NCBI RefSeq assembly: GCF_036850765.1
Contig: NC_089493.1
Coordinates: 168,442,140 to 168,506,139, forward strand
From: Saccopteryx bilineata
Taxonomy: Eukaryota > Chordata > Mammalia > Chiroptera > Emballonuridae
Reading direction: 5' to 3'
Length of the DNA: 64,000 nucleotides
Shown here: positions 23,176-35,981 of the stretch, piece after piece
Position numbering within the stretch: position 1 is the stretch's first letter
How the letters are laid out: each line of letters begins with the position of its first letter
Translations under genes and position numbers: made by a program
Notes under the pieces: model-generated
What the model was told of the DNA's origin: nothing
The model's database searches: none
What the model saw: only the letters and a program-made list of their open reading frames with translations

Positions 23176-24401
23176 ATTTTAGTTCTCTGATGAGAGGTCC
23201 TTGGTCCTTGGGTTGGCTAATCCCTGAACAAAAACCACTCTGATATTTTTGCCAATCCCCTGGATCCTGCTGCCATCCTCAGATCTTTCCCTGGGTTTGT
23301 TCCTGGAGTATCAGAATTCACATCAATCACACCAACTTTTCTCTCATGGGCCAAACTCTTACCTGGTAGAGAAGGGAAGAGGAAGGATGGAAGTAAGGGT
23401 AGCAGAGAGGAAGGAAGTATGGTTTGTTGCTCCTTAGGCTTCTTTACTGAGGGAGTGACCTTACCAGTGTCAGTAGTCTAGAGTCTAGACAGCTGATACC
23501 TGTCACTGATTTGCCCCCTTTCTTATTACAAAGAACAGGACTCTGCATTGGGAAAGAGCCCTTCTTCCCACCCTCTGTGTCCCCCTTGCCATCTTCAGGC
23601 CTATCTCCCCTGTCTACATGGCCTGCTGCTTGCTGTATCTTTGGCTAAAGTTGTGAGATTACTCCCCAAGAGCTCTGTGAGAATTGGTTTATTCTCCTTT
23701 GCAATGACCTTGGGTCAGAAGGAGGAGGAGAAGCCAGGAGATAGCCTGTTCTCAGCCCCAGCTGCTGCTGTCCTGTAGTCCCACCTGAGGCACGGTTAGG
23801 AAGCCCAGGGCTTGTCAGAGAGGATATGCCCATCCAGTGCAAGAGTAAGGGAAAGGTAGGCTTTTCTAGTGTGAGTTGGTCTTTTCCAAGTTTGAAGTTT
23901 TAAATAATAAATGTCTCTGCCTGTTAGCTCTAAAACGATTAGCTTGTTTACGGAAATGCTGCTGTCCCATTGTTTCCCAGCTTTTGAAGGCTGAAGGCTG
24001 ACAGATTGACACAGAGAGGGCTCCATCCCTTAATCTTGATTTCATAATGCCACTTCCCTTGATATATTAACTTGAATTCCATAGGTTAATCGGATTATAG
24101 TCAAAGGAATATCCTGCATTGCTCTAGACATGCCTTCTCATGCACTCAGGACCCAGCCCTACCCTGACCGCGTGGCTTCTCAAGATGCCATTGCAGTCAC
24201 TAACTCTGCTTCCCACTCTTGTTGTACATACTCCTATTTGCTCTGACCCGAACTTTTGCTAGATTTCACTGCAGGAATCCAGGCCTCCTGTAGCTCTTCA
24301 TTTGATTAAAACCTGTCAGAGCTCTTAAGCGTCTCTGTGATCTTGGGAGACCTGAGAACTGAGGGGTCAAGGACCTTCACAAGTAGGACACCCATTTCTG
24401 C

Positions 24402-24629
24402 TGTTTTTTTTTTTTTTTTTTGGTTTCTTTTTAATTCATAATTCATTTTAGAGAGGAGAGGGAGAGACAGAGGGCGAGAGAGAGAGGAGAGACAGAGAGA
24501 GAGAAGGGGGGGAGGAGCTGGAAGCATCAACTCCCATATGTGCCTTGACCAGGCAAGCCCAGGGTTTCGAACCGGCGACCTCAGCATTTCCAGGTCGACG
24601 CTTTATCCACTGCGCCGCCACAGGTCAGG
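24402..24629 (-). mobile_element. Short tRNA-derived SINE
   Basis: Poly(T), a GA-rich body, 'catatgtgccttgaccaggc' and a well-kept head 'gacgctttatccactgcgcc' ending 'caggtcaggc'. The duplication cccatYtctgct flanks it. Confidence 0.9.
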
Positions 24630-25102
24630 CCCCATCTCTGCTTTTAAGGAGTATGTAGTCTGCTGTTGAGAGTCAGACCACTGGGAGACAACAGACAGAT
24701 ATGTGCATGTGTGTCAGTCTGCTGTCTACAGATGAACCTGAGATGCAGACAAAATGCCCAGAGCCAGTTGCTTTGCGAGTCTATTCAGAATGGGCTTCTG
24801 TCTAGGCTAGAAAGACTTAAAAAAATGGAAACTTCTCACCTTCCATCTTCACAAGAAAGGAAATATAACACTTCCTCTTTGCTTCCAAGTCTTAGTCCTT
24901 TCATTCTTTCCAGTTTGTTTTTAATATAGTGCTTTCACAAGAATCCTTTGTGTTTGTATAATGCTCAAAAACCAATTGTAGTTTGCCAAGTTGTTATTCA
25001 CATAATGGGCCATGGGGGAAGAGCAGTGATTGGAGAAAAAATGCAAAATTAGAATTAGGATTTAGTCATACAGGATCTGGACATTGAATCTCTGAACTTT
25101 AC

Positions 25103-25192
25103 TTAGACTAATTTTTAACACTTATCCTTATATCAAGCTAAGGGTTAACAAACTATAGCCTGTGGGCCAAATTCACCACTGTCTGGTTTGTA
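25103..25192 (-). repeat. Inverted duplication, arm A
   Basis: This 90-bp block is the reverse complement of 26351-26442 with about five differences. It contains the right end of a hAT relic ('gttaacaaactatagcctgt') plus roughly 40 bp of flank ('cttatccttatatcaagcta'). Only this end of the hAT is present here. Confidence 0.85.
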
Positions 25193-25199
25193 ACTTTAG

Positions 25200-25605
25200 C
25201 ATGGATTTTCACTTATTATAAAAGTAATATGAAGTCATTATAGAATATGAAGGAAAATATAGTAGTGATTCTCAAAAATTCAATGAAAATCATCTATAAT
25301 ACCACCCCGAGAGATATTCTTTTTGCCTTCTTTTTAATGGTGTCTTATATGTATTTTTACAATGTCAGTATATATTTTGACTTAATTGGCATTATACTGA
25401 ATATACTTGTTTTCATCACATTTTAAAAAATTTACAGGCATTTTTCTGTTATGAAAATTATTTATAAATACAATTTGTAATGGATGTTTACTATTCTATC
25501 ATAGAAGTATATCCCAATTCATTGAACTATATGCTATCATTAGACTTAAATGTCCTTTCTAGGTTTTTGACATTATGAGTAACATCAGCCTGAGCATCCT
25601 TGTAC
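25200..25605 (-). mobile_element. Antisense L1 3' fragment
   Basis: The + strand reads 'attataaaagtaatatgaag', 'aaaatcatctataataccac', 'aatggatgtttactattcta' and 'atgagtaacatcagcctgag', matching the complement of old L1 3' ends. Confidence 0.55.
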
Positions 25606-25684
25606 CTTAGTCTCTGCAGAGTTCAGATAATTCCTGTGGGTAGGCCCTGCCTGCCAGGTGGATTGGAGAGAGCTCTTTCTGGGG

Positions 25685-25890
25685 AGGGCAGTGTGTGAAT
25701 GGTGTGGATTAGCAGGCAGCACACTGGCTGTGGAGCCTTCAGTCAGAGTTGGACCACTCTGTGCTTCCGTTTCCTTTTCTGTAAAATGGGGATAAGGAAT
25801 AACACTTACCACTGAGAGCTGCTGTGAGGATTAAAGTTTAGCACAGTATCTGGCATGTTAGCCAGTAAGTGCCTAATTCCTGCTGGTTCT
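25685..25890 (+). mobile_element. MIR SINE relic
   Basis: Sense MIR: 'ctgtggagccttcagtcaga', 'tccttttctgtaaaatgggg', 'gagctgctgtgaggattaaa', 'gtatctggcatgttagcc'. Confidence 0.85.
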
Positions 25891-26211
25891 TATCCTTCTC
25901 ATTATCTGGCCATGCGAGCTACCATCTCACACGAGAAGGAAAAGCTCATCTGATTGGCAGACCTGCTCCTGAGGGGAGCAGGGGTGAACCAAGGCGCTGC
26001 CAGCAGGCCGGCCCTTTTCAGGCTGGTGCCGGATGAGTTTTGTTCAGGTAATCATGAGTGCATCTCTCAGTGGGGTATGCACACTGCTGGTGGCACCCTG
26101 ATCTTTTTAGATGTACTGTACTAGACAAACACTTTAAATTACCATTTAGATGGGGGGGGGGAGGCTACAAGTACATGTAAACGCCTGGTTTTCTACATGT
26201 TATTGTTTAGC

Positions 26212-26405
26212 ACAGGGGTGGATGTTTTTAGTTAAGGGCCAATAGTAAGTATTTTTAGCTCTGCAGTGCTATAGAGCTCTACTGTTACAGTGTGAAAGCA
26301 GCCCTAGACAATACGGAAACAATTGAGTGTGGTATTTATTAGTAAAACTTTACAAACCAGACAGTGGTGAATTTGGCTCACAGGCTATAGTTTGTTAACC
26401 CTTAG
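26212..26405 (+). mobile_element. hAT (Charlie-like) internally deleted element
   Basis: It runs from 'caggggtggatgtttttagt' to 'ggctatagtttgttaaccc'. It keeps the family's 'aagggccaatagtaagtatt' and 'ggtgaatttggctcacaggc' ends with a short middle. A target-site duplication is not clear. Confidence 0.7.
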
Positions 26406-26442
26406 CTTGATACAAGGATAAGTTTTAAAAAATTAGTCTCAG
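26351..26442 (+). repeat. Inverted duplication, arm B
   Basis: This arm covers the right end of the hAT at 26212-26405 and about 37 bp beyond it. It pairs with 25103-25192 in inverted orientation. Because the complete hAT end context is here, this arm is likely the source. Confidence 0.85.
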
Positions 26443-28344
26443 ATGGCAGGAGCTCCTGGCAGGAAGCATGAAAGTGGTATGGGAATGGTTGCTGTTTGCA
26501 CAAATGCTGTTCGCAACCGAATTTACACCTGATCAGACAGACTTAGAGAGTTCAGGTAGCACAGTCGAGAACTTAGTAGTGGGGCTGACATGCAAACCAG
26601 AGTCTGCCTGATGGCAGTCATTCCTTCCTCCCACCCACTGCCTCTCCCCCCTTGATAGACACGGAATCTTTGCTCTGTTCCATCCTGTCATAATGTGGCC
26701 AACTCATTGGGCTGCAAGGAGTTTCATCATCAGCCTCCAACACCTAGCGCCCCGGCCCTTTGCAGTTGAGGGGCCATTCTATATTCCATCTGGGGAGCCT
26801 CGCCACACACTGTGCATGGCCCCTGGAGAGCTGGAGCCTCTCAGGTGCAGAACCGTAACATGGCCCGCGGCCCACCCACGGGCATTTGGCAGCACAACCA
26901 AAGCTGCTTTATGTGTTGTTTCTGTTACATGCACTTGTCATTTTTAGGCCGTCATTCAGATCAGACTCCCTGATGGTGTTTCACCGAGGCTTTTCTGGTT
27001 ACATGAGGATGAGGACAAGATTGAGGACCAGGAGAGGAGACAGGGAGGGTGTCGTCACCTTTGCTCTGTGTGCCCATGGCCCTGCCTCTGACTGATACGT
27101 TCTCTTCACCTCTGTGCCTTAGCTTCCCCAGGTCTGTAAAACAGAACAAGAGATTCCATCTGGAAGGTGGCTGGGTGAAGCTTGACAGGGTGGCATGAGT
27201 CATTGTAAATTTTTAAAGGTTCTGAAGCCTTCAGCCATTACTGAAAGTCCAAAAGTCTCATGAAAGCAGCAGTGAATACAAAAAGAGGATTTTCTTTTTC
27301 CTTTTGCTTCCACTCTCCTTCAAAACACCCACAGCTGAGAGGCAGGGGAAGGCAGCCACTGGTAACCAGGATCCCTGTGGGATTGGAGCCTTCCACTGGC
27401 TGCCAGGTCTCCACTGGTCGGTGGCTTATAAATAGAACATTTCCCCTTTTAAACCTGAGAAGGATGGATGGCATTCATGGGCATGGCAACCTGGCCTCCT
27501 GTGTGCTGGCCCACGAGGCAGTCAGCTGAGTGCACCTTCCCCTCCAGCTTTCCGTCCACGCCTGCCAGGCCTGAGCCGATAGAAGACAGCGCTTGCTCCC
27601 CCCTTGCCTGCATTCCCTCCCAGATATCCCCGCATGCCCCTCAGCCCTTTTTCTTTCTGCTTTCCCCTCCCTCCCTCCCATGCCACGGCAGGTTTCTGTG
27701 GCCCCCACTTTCATCACCTGAGCCATTGCCTTGCGAGACGGTATAACATTAGCTCACCTTAGTGCTGACTTTCTGCACCTCGCTTTTTGTTGTGACTTGT
27801 GTGCATAACATACTCGCTGGGGCCCATGTTGAGCTCAAATTATATTTAGTTGAACAGTAATACCCAACCTGAGAATAACCCTGACTAGGGGGGTTGGGGC
27901 TAGTGAGAGAGGAAGAAGGAGAAGGAACAGGTTGTTTTCTCAAGAGATTTTATTATTGGAGTTCCCAGCGATTCTGTTTGGTGAGACCCTGTTCTCCAAC
28001 CATCTGACTGGCAATGGTGCTCTTTGGACTCTCCTGGACCAGTAGAAGCCTTTTTACTTGTCCTAAACGACACTTAACAAGTCCATCCTCTCTCTCAGCC
28101 AACTTTAGAGCAACAGCCAATATGTGACTTTGCTGTGGCCTAATAGTCCCCTTTCCCTTGGCAGTACGGGCTTTGTACTGACTGCTGGCCATGGCCTGGC
28201 AGGTGTGAGCCACCCCTTGGCCACCCCAGTTTGGGCTTCAGCCACGCAACAGTGAGCAGGTTCCTGGCTGCATCTTTAATTCCTAAAGCTCAGCACAAAG
28301 GGCTGTTGATCAGAAACTGAAAGATTTCCTCATGGCCACCAAGT

Positions 28345-28500
28345 GCAGGATTTTGATTAATGTTTCTTGAGCAAAGACTATGTATTGGACCATGTGCTCA
28401 ATGTCTGACATACATTATGTCATTTGATCCTTTTAAGAACCCAATGAGGTAGATAGTATTAATTTACCCATTTACAAATGAGGAAAATGGGGCTTCATTC
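28345..28500 (-). mobile_element. MIR SINE relic
   Basis: Antisense MIR: 'ttcttgagcaaagactatgt', 'acattatgtcatttgatcct', 'catttacaaatgaggaaaat'. Confidence 0.8.
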
Positions 28501-28621
28501 TGGATGCAAGCCTGTGTTTACTTAAGACCATTTCCTTCCACCCTAATCAGAGTGTTCAGAGAATGTGACACGTTCAGTATGCAAGCTTCAGCAGAGGGGA
28601 TCACGTACTGTTGCCCACAGT

Positions 28622-28860
28622 GGGGATGGTGCTGCATAGTGGTTGGAGCGTGGGCTCTGCAGTGTTATCACACACAAGGGGTGAGAATCCGGGCTCACAA
28701 TTTACTGAGTGTGTGACCTTGGAAAATGAGTTGCACCAGGCCTTCATTTTGTTATCTTTAAAATGAGGATAGTGTTAGTACCTATATCATTGATTTACTG
28801 AGAAGATCAAATGGGATTAAGATGGAAATCCTTAGTTCAGTGGTACCTGGTAGTCTAGGC
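28622..28860 (+). mobile_element. MIR SINE relic, nearly full length
   Basis: Sense MIR starts at 'gcatagtggttggagcgtgg' and runs through 'gtgtgaccttggaaaatgag' and 'ttatctttaaaatgaggata' to 'ttcagtggtacctggtag'. Confidence 0.85.
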
Positions 28861-28974
28861 AATCATTAAAAGTTGCCCTCTGCTGTTATTAACAATAACA
28901 TTATGCAAAACAGAGGCTATCGATATAGAGTCCTGACATGGGACAGTCTCTGTAGAGCTTCTCGTAGTGTCTTC

Positions 28975-29100
28975 ATAGACATGTCTTTATCTGATTTTCA
29001 CAAGCCTGATCTTACAGATGAGAAGAGTCGGGTGAAGCATGCCCATCCCACACAACCACTCAGTGGTGACTCCAGGTGCAGATGTTAGGCCTCTGATTCT
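28975..29100 (-). mobile_element. MIR-like SINE fragment
   Basis: Antisense MIR-like core 'gatcttacagatgagaagag', followed by 'acacaaccactcagtggtga'. It is weakly preserved. Confidence 0.5.
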
Positions 29101-29989
29101 GAATGTCCTCTCTTTCCCTGCCCTGTGCTGCCTCAGAGTTTGTTGTGACCAAAAAGTATCTAAGCCATTCCTAGGGAAGATCAAGGTGAGAGAACAGGTA
29201 GGAAAAGATAGATAGAGGCAGTTGGTTCTCATCTTAAACTCTCACTTTTAGAAAGCTGGAGATGTTCTCTTGTGGTTGAGAAATCAGTGCACAACCACCC
29301 AAGCCTCAAGGCAGAAAGGGATTGAGGACACTGGACTGTGATTCATTCTCAGGATGTCCAGATCCCAGGGCAGGAGACAAATGGCCCTGATTAAGCTTGT
29401 TGGCATTACCACGGGGTGCATTAAGCATTGCTCTTTCACGGCTGTCCTGATTTGGAATTTTAAGGTGGACTGGGAAGTGCAGGTGTAAGAACCCACAAGG
29501 ACACACTCCGCCCCCCACAAGCTGATCTGCAGCCCTCAACCTATACTGTGCAAGATCTCAGACACTCCCACTCAGGCTTGTCTTGCCAAGAATGGGAACA
29601 CTTTACAGCTGTCCTAGTGCCTCCCTTGACACAGGCTGAGAGCCGGTAGGTTCATTCCAGGCTCACGGGGATTTTATCTCTTTTCCTGCTACATGTTATA
29701 CTTTCTTTACCCTATGTCCCTCTTGGCTTATTTTTTTCTGTGTGTGTCCGCAGAAAAAGAGTACAGGTACCTGTGTATGTGGTAAGCTAGGGAAGACAAT
29801 TCTGGTTGGCTGCATTCATGCTTAGAGGTCCTGGGCTGAATGTCAGTCCTGTCTGTCTTGTGCTTCTCACCCCAGGGCCCTGAACTCTGTGAAGTACCAC
29901 TGTCCTCAGCCAGTTGTTCACCATTCGAGGCTTCTGCAGTACGGGGACTTCTTTACCTATTGGTTTCTGGTGTCTCAGCTGGTGAAAAA

Positions 29990-30800
29990 GTAGATTGTAT
30001 TTGTTGCCTCATTCAGGAAATATTTATTGAAACTACAGTAATGAACAGGGCAGATAAAGGTCCTGCTGTCATGGAGTCATACTATTGAGAGAAACGACAA
30101 CAAGCAGTAAGCAGGTAAACAAAAGTTATACTTTCAGGTAGAGAGAAGTGCAATGAAGAATTAAGAGTGAAGGGGTAGAGAGTGAAGGGGAGGGGCAGCT
30201 GGAGCAGAGAAGGCCTCTCTGAGGAGGCAACATTTGAGAAGCCTGAACAAAGAGAGGGAGAGGGAAGCTTGTCAGGATCTGGCAGATGAGCATTGCTAGT
30301 AGAGGAACCAGCACATGCAAAGGCCCTGAGGTGGAGGGAATGAACTAGCTGTGATCTAGAAATATCGGGAAGGACCATCGTGACTGGATTGGAGGAGGCC
30401 AGAGGTACAGTGGTCAGATAGGCTGGGACTAGACCATATGTGGCCATGGTCAAGAGGTAAGATTGTGTCTTAAGTGCCATGATAAGTCCCTAGAGATTTG
30501 TGATCAGGCAAGTGCCATGAGCCAATGTATATTTTTTAAAAGATGATTTTGGCTACTGGTAAAGAATAAACTATTGGGGGCAAAAGTAGAAATAGTTGAA
30601 AGGCTATTGTTATTGCAGTCCAGGCAAAAGGTGATGGTGGCTCAGATCAAGGTATTAGCAATGGACATGGTGAGAAGTAGTTAGATTCTAGATGTGTTTT
30701 TAAGTTGTTACTGGTGGCCCTGGCTAGTGGATTGGATATGGGCTGTTGAGAAAGCCAGGAATCAGGGAGACTGCATTGGAGCAGCACGTCTTGCTGGGAG
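29990..30800 (-). mobile_element. Antisense LINE-2 (3' part with reverse-transcriptase tail remnant)
   Basis: The + strand shows the complement of L2: 'aggaaatatttattgaaact', 'aaggcctctctgaggaggca', 'atgcaaaggccctgaggtgg', 'ggctattgttattgcagtcc'. The minus strand would encode the C-terminal end of the L2 polyprotein, but the frame is broken. A 132-residue open stretch on the minus strand within it is a decayed remnant. Confidence 0.8.
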
Positions 30801-31244
30801 GTACAGTGCCCATCTACTATGTCTTTCAACCAGGTCGAACATAGTGCCTGGTCTGGGACAAGTTGGAACTCACAACTGTATTATTTGTGTATCATCTTTA
30901 TGATTTTTTTTTTACATATACTACTTGTATAATTACTTATTTATTATTTTTATTTGTATCAATTCCTATTTTTATTTTAAAACTAAATTTAGCTTTAAAA
31001 GAATAGATCATGCTATGTATGATAAACCAGTAGATTTCCCATATTCATTAAAGTAAATGTATAACTATTATAAATATTATTTGTGAACCACTTGGACTTA
31101 TTTGCTATACTACCAGTGGCACAAGCCGACATTACATATTGAGATACATAGCACTGGTGAAGTGTTATTATCAGATGAGCAATGTTGTATAAGTATTGGA
31201 AACTGATTCATAGTCAACAGTCATTTCTGTTTGTCTTTAGTGAC

Positions 31245-31611
31245 AATTTCTTTTATTTTTTTTTATTTTTCGGAAGTGAGAAGTAGGGAGGCAGACAGAG
31301 AGACTCCTGCATGACCTGACCAGGATCCACCTGGCATGCCCAACAGGGGGCGATGCTCTGCCCATCTGGGGCATTGCTCCGCTGCAACCAGAGCCATTCT
31401 AGCACCTGAGGCAGAGGCCATGGAGCCATCTGGGCCATCTTTGCTCCAATGGAGCCTTGGATGCAGGAGGGGAAGAGAGAGATTGAGAGAAAGGAGAGGG
31501 TGACGGGTGGAGAAGCAGAAGGGCACCTCTCCTATGTGCCTTGGCCGGGAATCAAACCCGGGACTTCACACGCCAGGCCGACGCTGTACTGCTGAGCCAG
31601 CCAGCCAGGGC
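31245..31611 (-). mobile_element. Rhin-type tRNA-derived SINE
   Basis: A T-rich start, 'cggaagtgagaagtagggag', a core with 'gcccaacagggggcgatgct' and a head ending 'gagccagccagccagggc'. The duplication ttagtgac lies at 31237-31244 and 31612-31619. It has a short deletion near 31433 where other copies read 'cctcagcacccg'. Confidence 0.95.
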
Positions 31612-31879
31612 TTAGTGACTTTAATTTTAATTGCTTTGTATACAGTAGTGTCGTCTGAAGTGTGATTTTCACACTTACTGATGCATGACATCTGGGAAGG
31701 CACCCAGAATCTGCAGGGCAACAAGCATCTCCCCTACTTCTCTGGTCCACTGGATTCAAGGACTGCTGCTGGAGTAGAAAGTGCAGAATCCAGAGCATGT
31801 GGTCCCCCGGCCTCTAGTCCCTTACTGACCAGTTTTGCAAACTTCAGCAGAAGAGTAGATAGTAGAAGAGGATGAGCTA

Positions 31880-32070
31880 AGAAGTCAGCAAGAGTTAGAG
31901 TCCTGGTTCCACCACTCACTAACGCTGTCATCTTGCAGCGAGCAGTTCCTTAACTGCCTGAGCGGAGGTTTCCTGCCTACAAAATAGAGAGGAGGAGGAG
32001 GAGGACAGGGTGCTTTTAAGTGCTTCGCCCAGAGCAGCACAGTCTGCGCAGTCAGTGTTAGCCACTGTTA
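31880..32070 (+). mobile_element. MIR SINE relic with (GAG)n
   Basis: Sense MIR: 'gagtcctggttccaccactc', 'tccttaactgcctgagcgga', 'gtttcctgcctacaaaatag'. A short (GAG) run follows at 31990-32004. Confidence 0.75.
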
Positions 32071-32369
32071 TCATCATGGTTGTTACCACTTAACATCGTG
32101 GGCCTGGCTTTTCTCATTATCAGAAAGTAACAGACATATTGGGAAAATCAAATAAGCTATAATTTATTCTATAAATGGTAAAGTATTATCCTTCATTATA
32201 CTCATTAGTATAGAAACACAGCAAGAAGTTATTAGTAAGAAAGGTAACAATATTTACCCCATGGGATTATTGTAAGAATAATATGGATTTGAGTATGAAA
32301 AGTATTTCATCAACTAGAAAGTACAATTCAAGTATTAGGAAGTATTAACATCCTAATATTGGGAATACT

Positions 32370-32580
32370 GGAAATGGCCATTTATTGAGTACCAAATAAG
32401 TCACAGTTGCTATATATTTCATACGATCCTTGCAACACCTAGGTGGGTTATCCCTGCTATATAGGTGAGGACGGAAAGTCTGAGAGAGGTGAAGCACCTT
32501 ACCTAAGATCACACCCAGCCAGAGTAGCAGAAACGGGATTCAAATCAGGCTTGTCTGGCTTGAAAGCTTATTGTTCTCTT
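32370..32580 (-). mobile_element. MIR SINE relic
   Basis: Antisense MIR: 'gccatttattgagtaccaaa', 'gagagaggtgaagcacctta', 'aacgggattcaaatcaggct'. Confidence 0.85.
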
Positions 32581-34044
32581 TCTAAAACATAACTCTGTCT
32601 GTGTGATCTCAGTTATTATTCAAGTTAGTTCATATTCCTTAAATACATACTGGTCAGAGAGCAGAGTGTAAGGCAGAGTAGGCAGTGGAGTTGGATGGAG
32701 CACAGGGTCTTGAGGTGCTGATCTGGGATTAAAAATTGGTGGTGGGTACTCCCCAAAGTAGAGAATTCAAACCCGGACAGTTAAGAACCAGTTGGCCAAC
32801 TTTCCTGGGCCTCACTGGTAACTTCTGAGAGCTGAGTACAGTTTCCTAGGGACCAGAGCCAGGAAGTCCTAGCAACTCTGGGGTTTCCCATAACCAGGAG
32901 TTTGCCCCTCAGAGTGTGTGAGGCAATTGGAAATCTGTTCTCCAGGTGGAGTTCATATTCGTTCGGTGTAGATGTTTTTCTTCATGGCTTTTAACGGTGC
33001 TGAGATTGATTAAATTCAGAAGGAGCAAGGCAGGCCAGATTCTAAAGAACAAATCACGTTGGAAAATTGAGCAAATTTCTGTGGTGAGAACATGCCCTGA
33101 GAGCTGTCCATAAAATGGTGGCCTACTCGCAATAATTCTAGACAATCTCTTATATCCATCCACATTAAAAATGGGGCAGCAGCGTCCTTTACTTCTCAGT
33201 TCTCTCATTTTTATGCTAACTTTAGCACTTCCAGCCAATTCCATTTCTCCCATAAAAAACTTGAAGGGTTTATGTATTTTTATTTTATTTTGTTTTGTTT
33301 CATTTCATTGTATTTATTTTTTGATCAAAGGAAAATTAAATAGGTTTTCTGGGGGGAAAATTTCAGGCCAGGAAAAACCTATTGCATACCAGCCATAGGA
33401 AAGTGGTAATCCAGTCTACTGTGTGTTGCATCTAATTCAGTAGATCCACACCTCTCTTTTGGAAAAGGATTTGTCTCTTGAAGGTCTGTTAGAATTCCCA
33501 GGATGCCTGTAACTTTGGGGTGTATCCAGAGCATTGTTTTCACAGGCCATGCACATCCATCAGTCAAAATACAGTATGAAAAGGTCCCTCTGTTCAAAAT
33601 TGATGAACAGGCTACCTCTTGCCTAACTTTTGGTGTTCTGAGTACTGAAGATTGCAGTAGGACAACAGCAGGTCAGCGATTGTCAGAAAAGGGGCTCCTG
33701 ACCTGAGGAGTGAGACCTGATGGATGGCATTAAGCTCTAGGGGAGAATGCCCTTGTTTTCTAGGGCCTTCGTCCACCTTCATGCCTGTCTGACTGTTTAC
33801 ATGGTCCAGTTACTGTGACTTGGAGGAACCCCCATACCTCCCTCGCCAGCCCCATGGTTCATGCCACCACATACAACTCGGAGATGTGAATGCCTTGACA
33901 AACAAGCAGAGGATTCATAAAAGTGTTCAGGAAAACCTAAATAAACTTGGTTTGTCGCCTCTGTTTCATGTCTTGGCTTGCACAGCTTTTGTTTTTTCTT
34001 TTTTTAAAAACTCATTCTTGGGGCAGCACTGCTAGGTGGTAGTA

Positions 34045-34195
34045 CCTCTTGGTATGGATGGATGGAAGGAAGGGAGGGAGGGAGGGAGGGAGGGAGATAG
34101 ATGGTCACTTCTCCTGTGTGTCCTGACTGGCATTCAAACTCAGGATGTCCATATGCCAGGCCGATGCTCTACCACTGAGCCAAATGGCCAGGGCC
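34045..34195 (-). mobile_element. Rhin-type SINE, truncated to its head
   Basis: Only the tRNA-like third of the SINE is present ('tggtcacttctcctgtgtgt', 'gctctaccactgagccaaat', 'ggccagggcc'). Where the body should be there is a (GGGA)/(GGAA) run at 34062-34095. Confidence 0.8.
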
Positions 34196-35341
34196 CTCAT
34201 AGTTTTATTGTAGTTCTCACCCTCGACTACCACCTACACACCTAATTTGTTTAAAGTTGTAGAGAGCTGGGATAAGCAGCTCAGGTGAAGTACACGAGGT
34301 GCTAGAAGCTGCAGAACAATGGCAGTGATGATTCTGCTCAAAGCCATTTCTGTCTTCCCAGCTTACCAGCCTCCTTTTAGACAAGAAAACAATTTCATTG
34401 AGTCTTTAAACAGCAAAACAGTTTCTGGATTTAACCGGCCTCCCCCGTCTCAGAGCCCTTACCGTGGGCATGACAGCACAAACCCAGTGGTCTTCCAGGC
34501 AGCCGTCTCCCACTTCTGCCCTAGGACTCGCCGAGTTGACTGAGCGTCAACCCCCCTCTCCAGTGTTCTCAGGTTCTCCGTACAACTTGGGAAAATAGGT
34601 TTGTGTGACGTTGGCCCTTCCCTTTCTCTAAAAGGAGACAAAGAAACAAGGCTGCAAAAGTTTAAATGAAAGTTAAGAGGATGACACCTTTCTAAATTGG
34701 CGGGTCAACCTGAGTATTTGGTGCAAGCTCCCTGAATATTCATTATATGACAGCTGTTTCGGCTGCCCTGTGCGTAACCCCGGGCAGAGCTGACCTTGAG
34801 GCTGGGGAAGGAAGAGAAGCCTTTGCCACAGGACAGTGGGTGCCAGGTGGAGGTGTCACGGTTCCTGCAATAACTCATCGCAAGTCAGGTTAAGGGAATA
34901 GTGCAAGCCTGGTCGATATTTAATGAGAGATTATGTATAGAGATTATAAGGATACAGAAATTGCAAATAAATCCCTGACCTTTTCTGAGCCTTGGCTCGG
35001 TGAAAGGGCTGAACCACCTGCTTGAAGGGATTAAGGAGAGCCGCTTCCATCTGTCAGCCGGTCAGACCTTTTCTGTTATTAGTGAACTGCTCAGTGGTGA
35101 TGGTGTTCTAAACCTTTTAGTGGGAACTCGATTTTCAGAGTAGTAGATCTCAATTAACTTAGATTAGGAAGCTGCTTGCCAGAGATCAGGACTAATGATC
35201 TGCTTATGTATGTATGCACTGTGGTCCCTATCACATCAGTGGTACTCAGTACGTGTTAAATAATAAAGCAGTTGTTAATCATTTGTAACCTAATCATGAC
35301 ATCAGCAGGAAACTCAAGCTGATGAGAATAGAAGTCAAACC

Positions 35342-35360
35342 TGTGTGTGTGTGTGTGTGT
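35342..35360. repeat. (TG)n microsatellite
   Basis: A short pure TG run. Confidence 0.95.
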
Positions 35361-35747
35361 AACAGACACACAGATGGAGGGACAGATGCAGGGAAGCATG
35401 GGGCAGCAGGCAATGATTATAATATATACCAGTTCCACTTTAGAGATTTATTAGCAATGATAGTTAAATTGTACTTCATGAATTTCTTGTTGGGCACAGT
35501 GGTTTGATATGAATTCTATTTCTTAACACCATTATATCTGTTTATAACTGTAATACTTGTCATTACTATGCAACGTGGACACATTAGAACCTAACAGAGT
35601 TACCTTGAGCTCTTAAATTTAACTTTGCAATATGTAAGCTTTACATACATTTGAATAGGTACTAATAAATACTTTGTTACATATGTAATGTGTAAGGCCT
35701 GATGTGTAACATCTGTATAAGATGGGTTAGAACAAATTGGAGAACTT

Positions 35748-35788
35748 TTTTTTGGATTTTGTTCTTTCTTTTCTTTTCTTTCTTTCTT

Positions 35789-35858
<70 letters not shown>

Positions 35859-35981
35859 AGGGAGGAGCAGGAAGCATCAACTCCCATATGTGCCTTGACC
35901 AGACAAGCCCAGGGTTTTCAATCAGCAACCTCAGTGTTCCAGGTCAGTGATTTATCTATCCACTGTACAACCAGGTCAGAC
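35748..35981 (-). mobile_element. Short tRNA-derived SINE with long poly(T)/(GA)n
   Basis: A (CTTT) run, about 36 T residues and a (GA) run at 35828-35855 precede 'catatgtgccttgaccagac' and a degraded head ending 'caaccaggtcaga'. The duplication tggagaactt lies at about 35738 and 35983. Confidence 0.9.

Noticed and set aside
27953..28192. 79-codon minus-strand ORF starting MASSQYKARTAKGKG with a good start context and tandem stops followed by an AATAAA-like site
   Set aside because: It looks superficially like a small retrocopy, but I recognise no parent protein, see no poly(A) tail or target duplication, and ORFs of this size are expected by chance here. A blastp/tblastn search would decide.
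30082..30480. 132-codon minus-strand open frame
   Set aside because: It is a decayed L2 polyprotein tail within the antisense L2 at 29990-30800.
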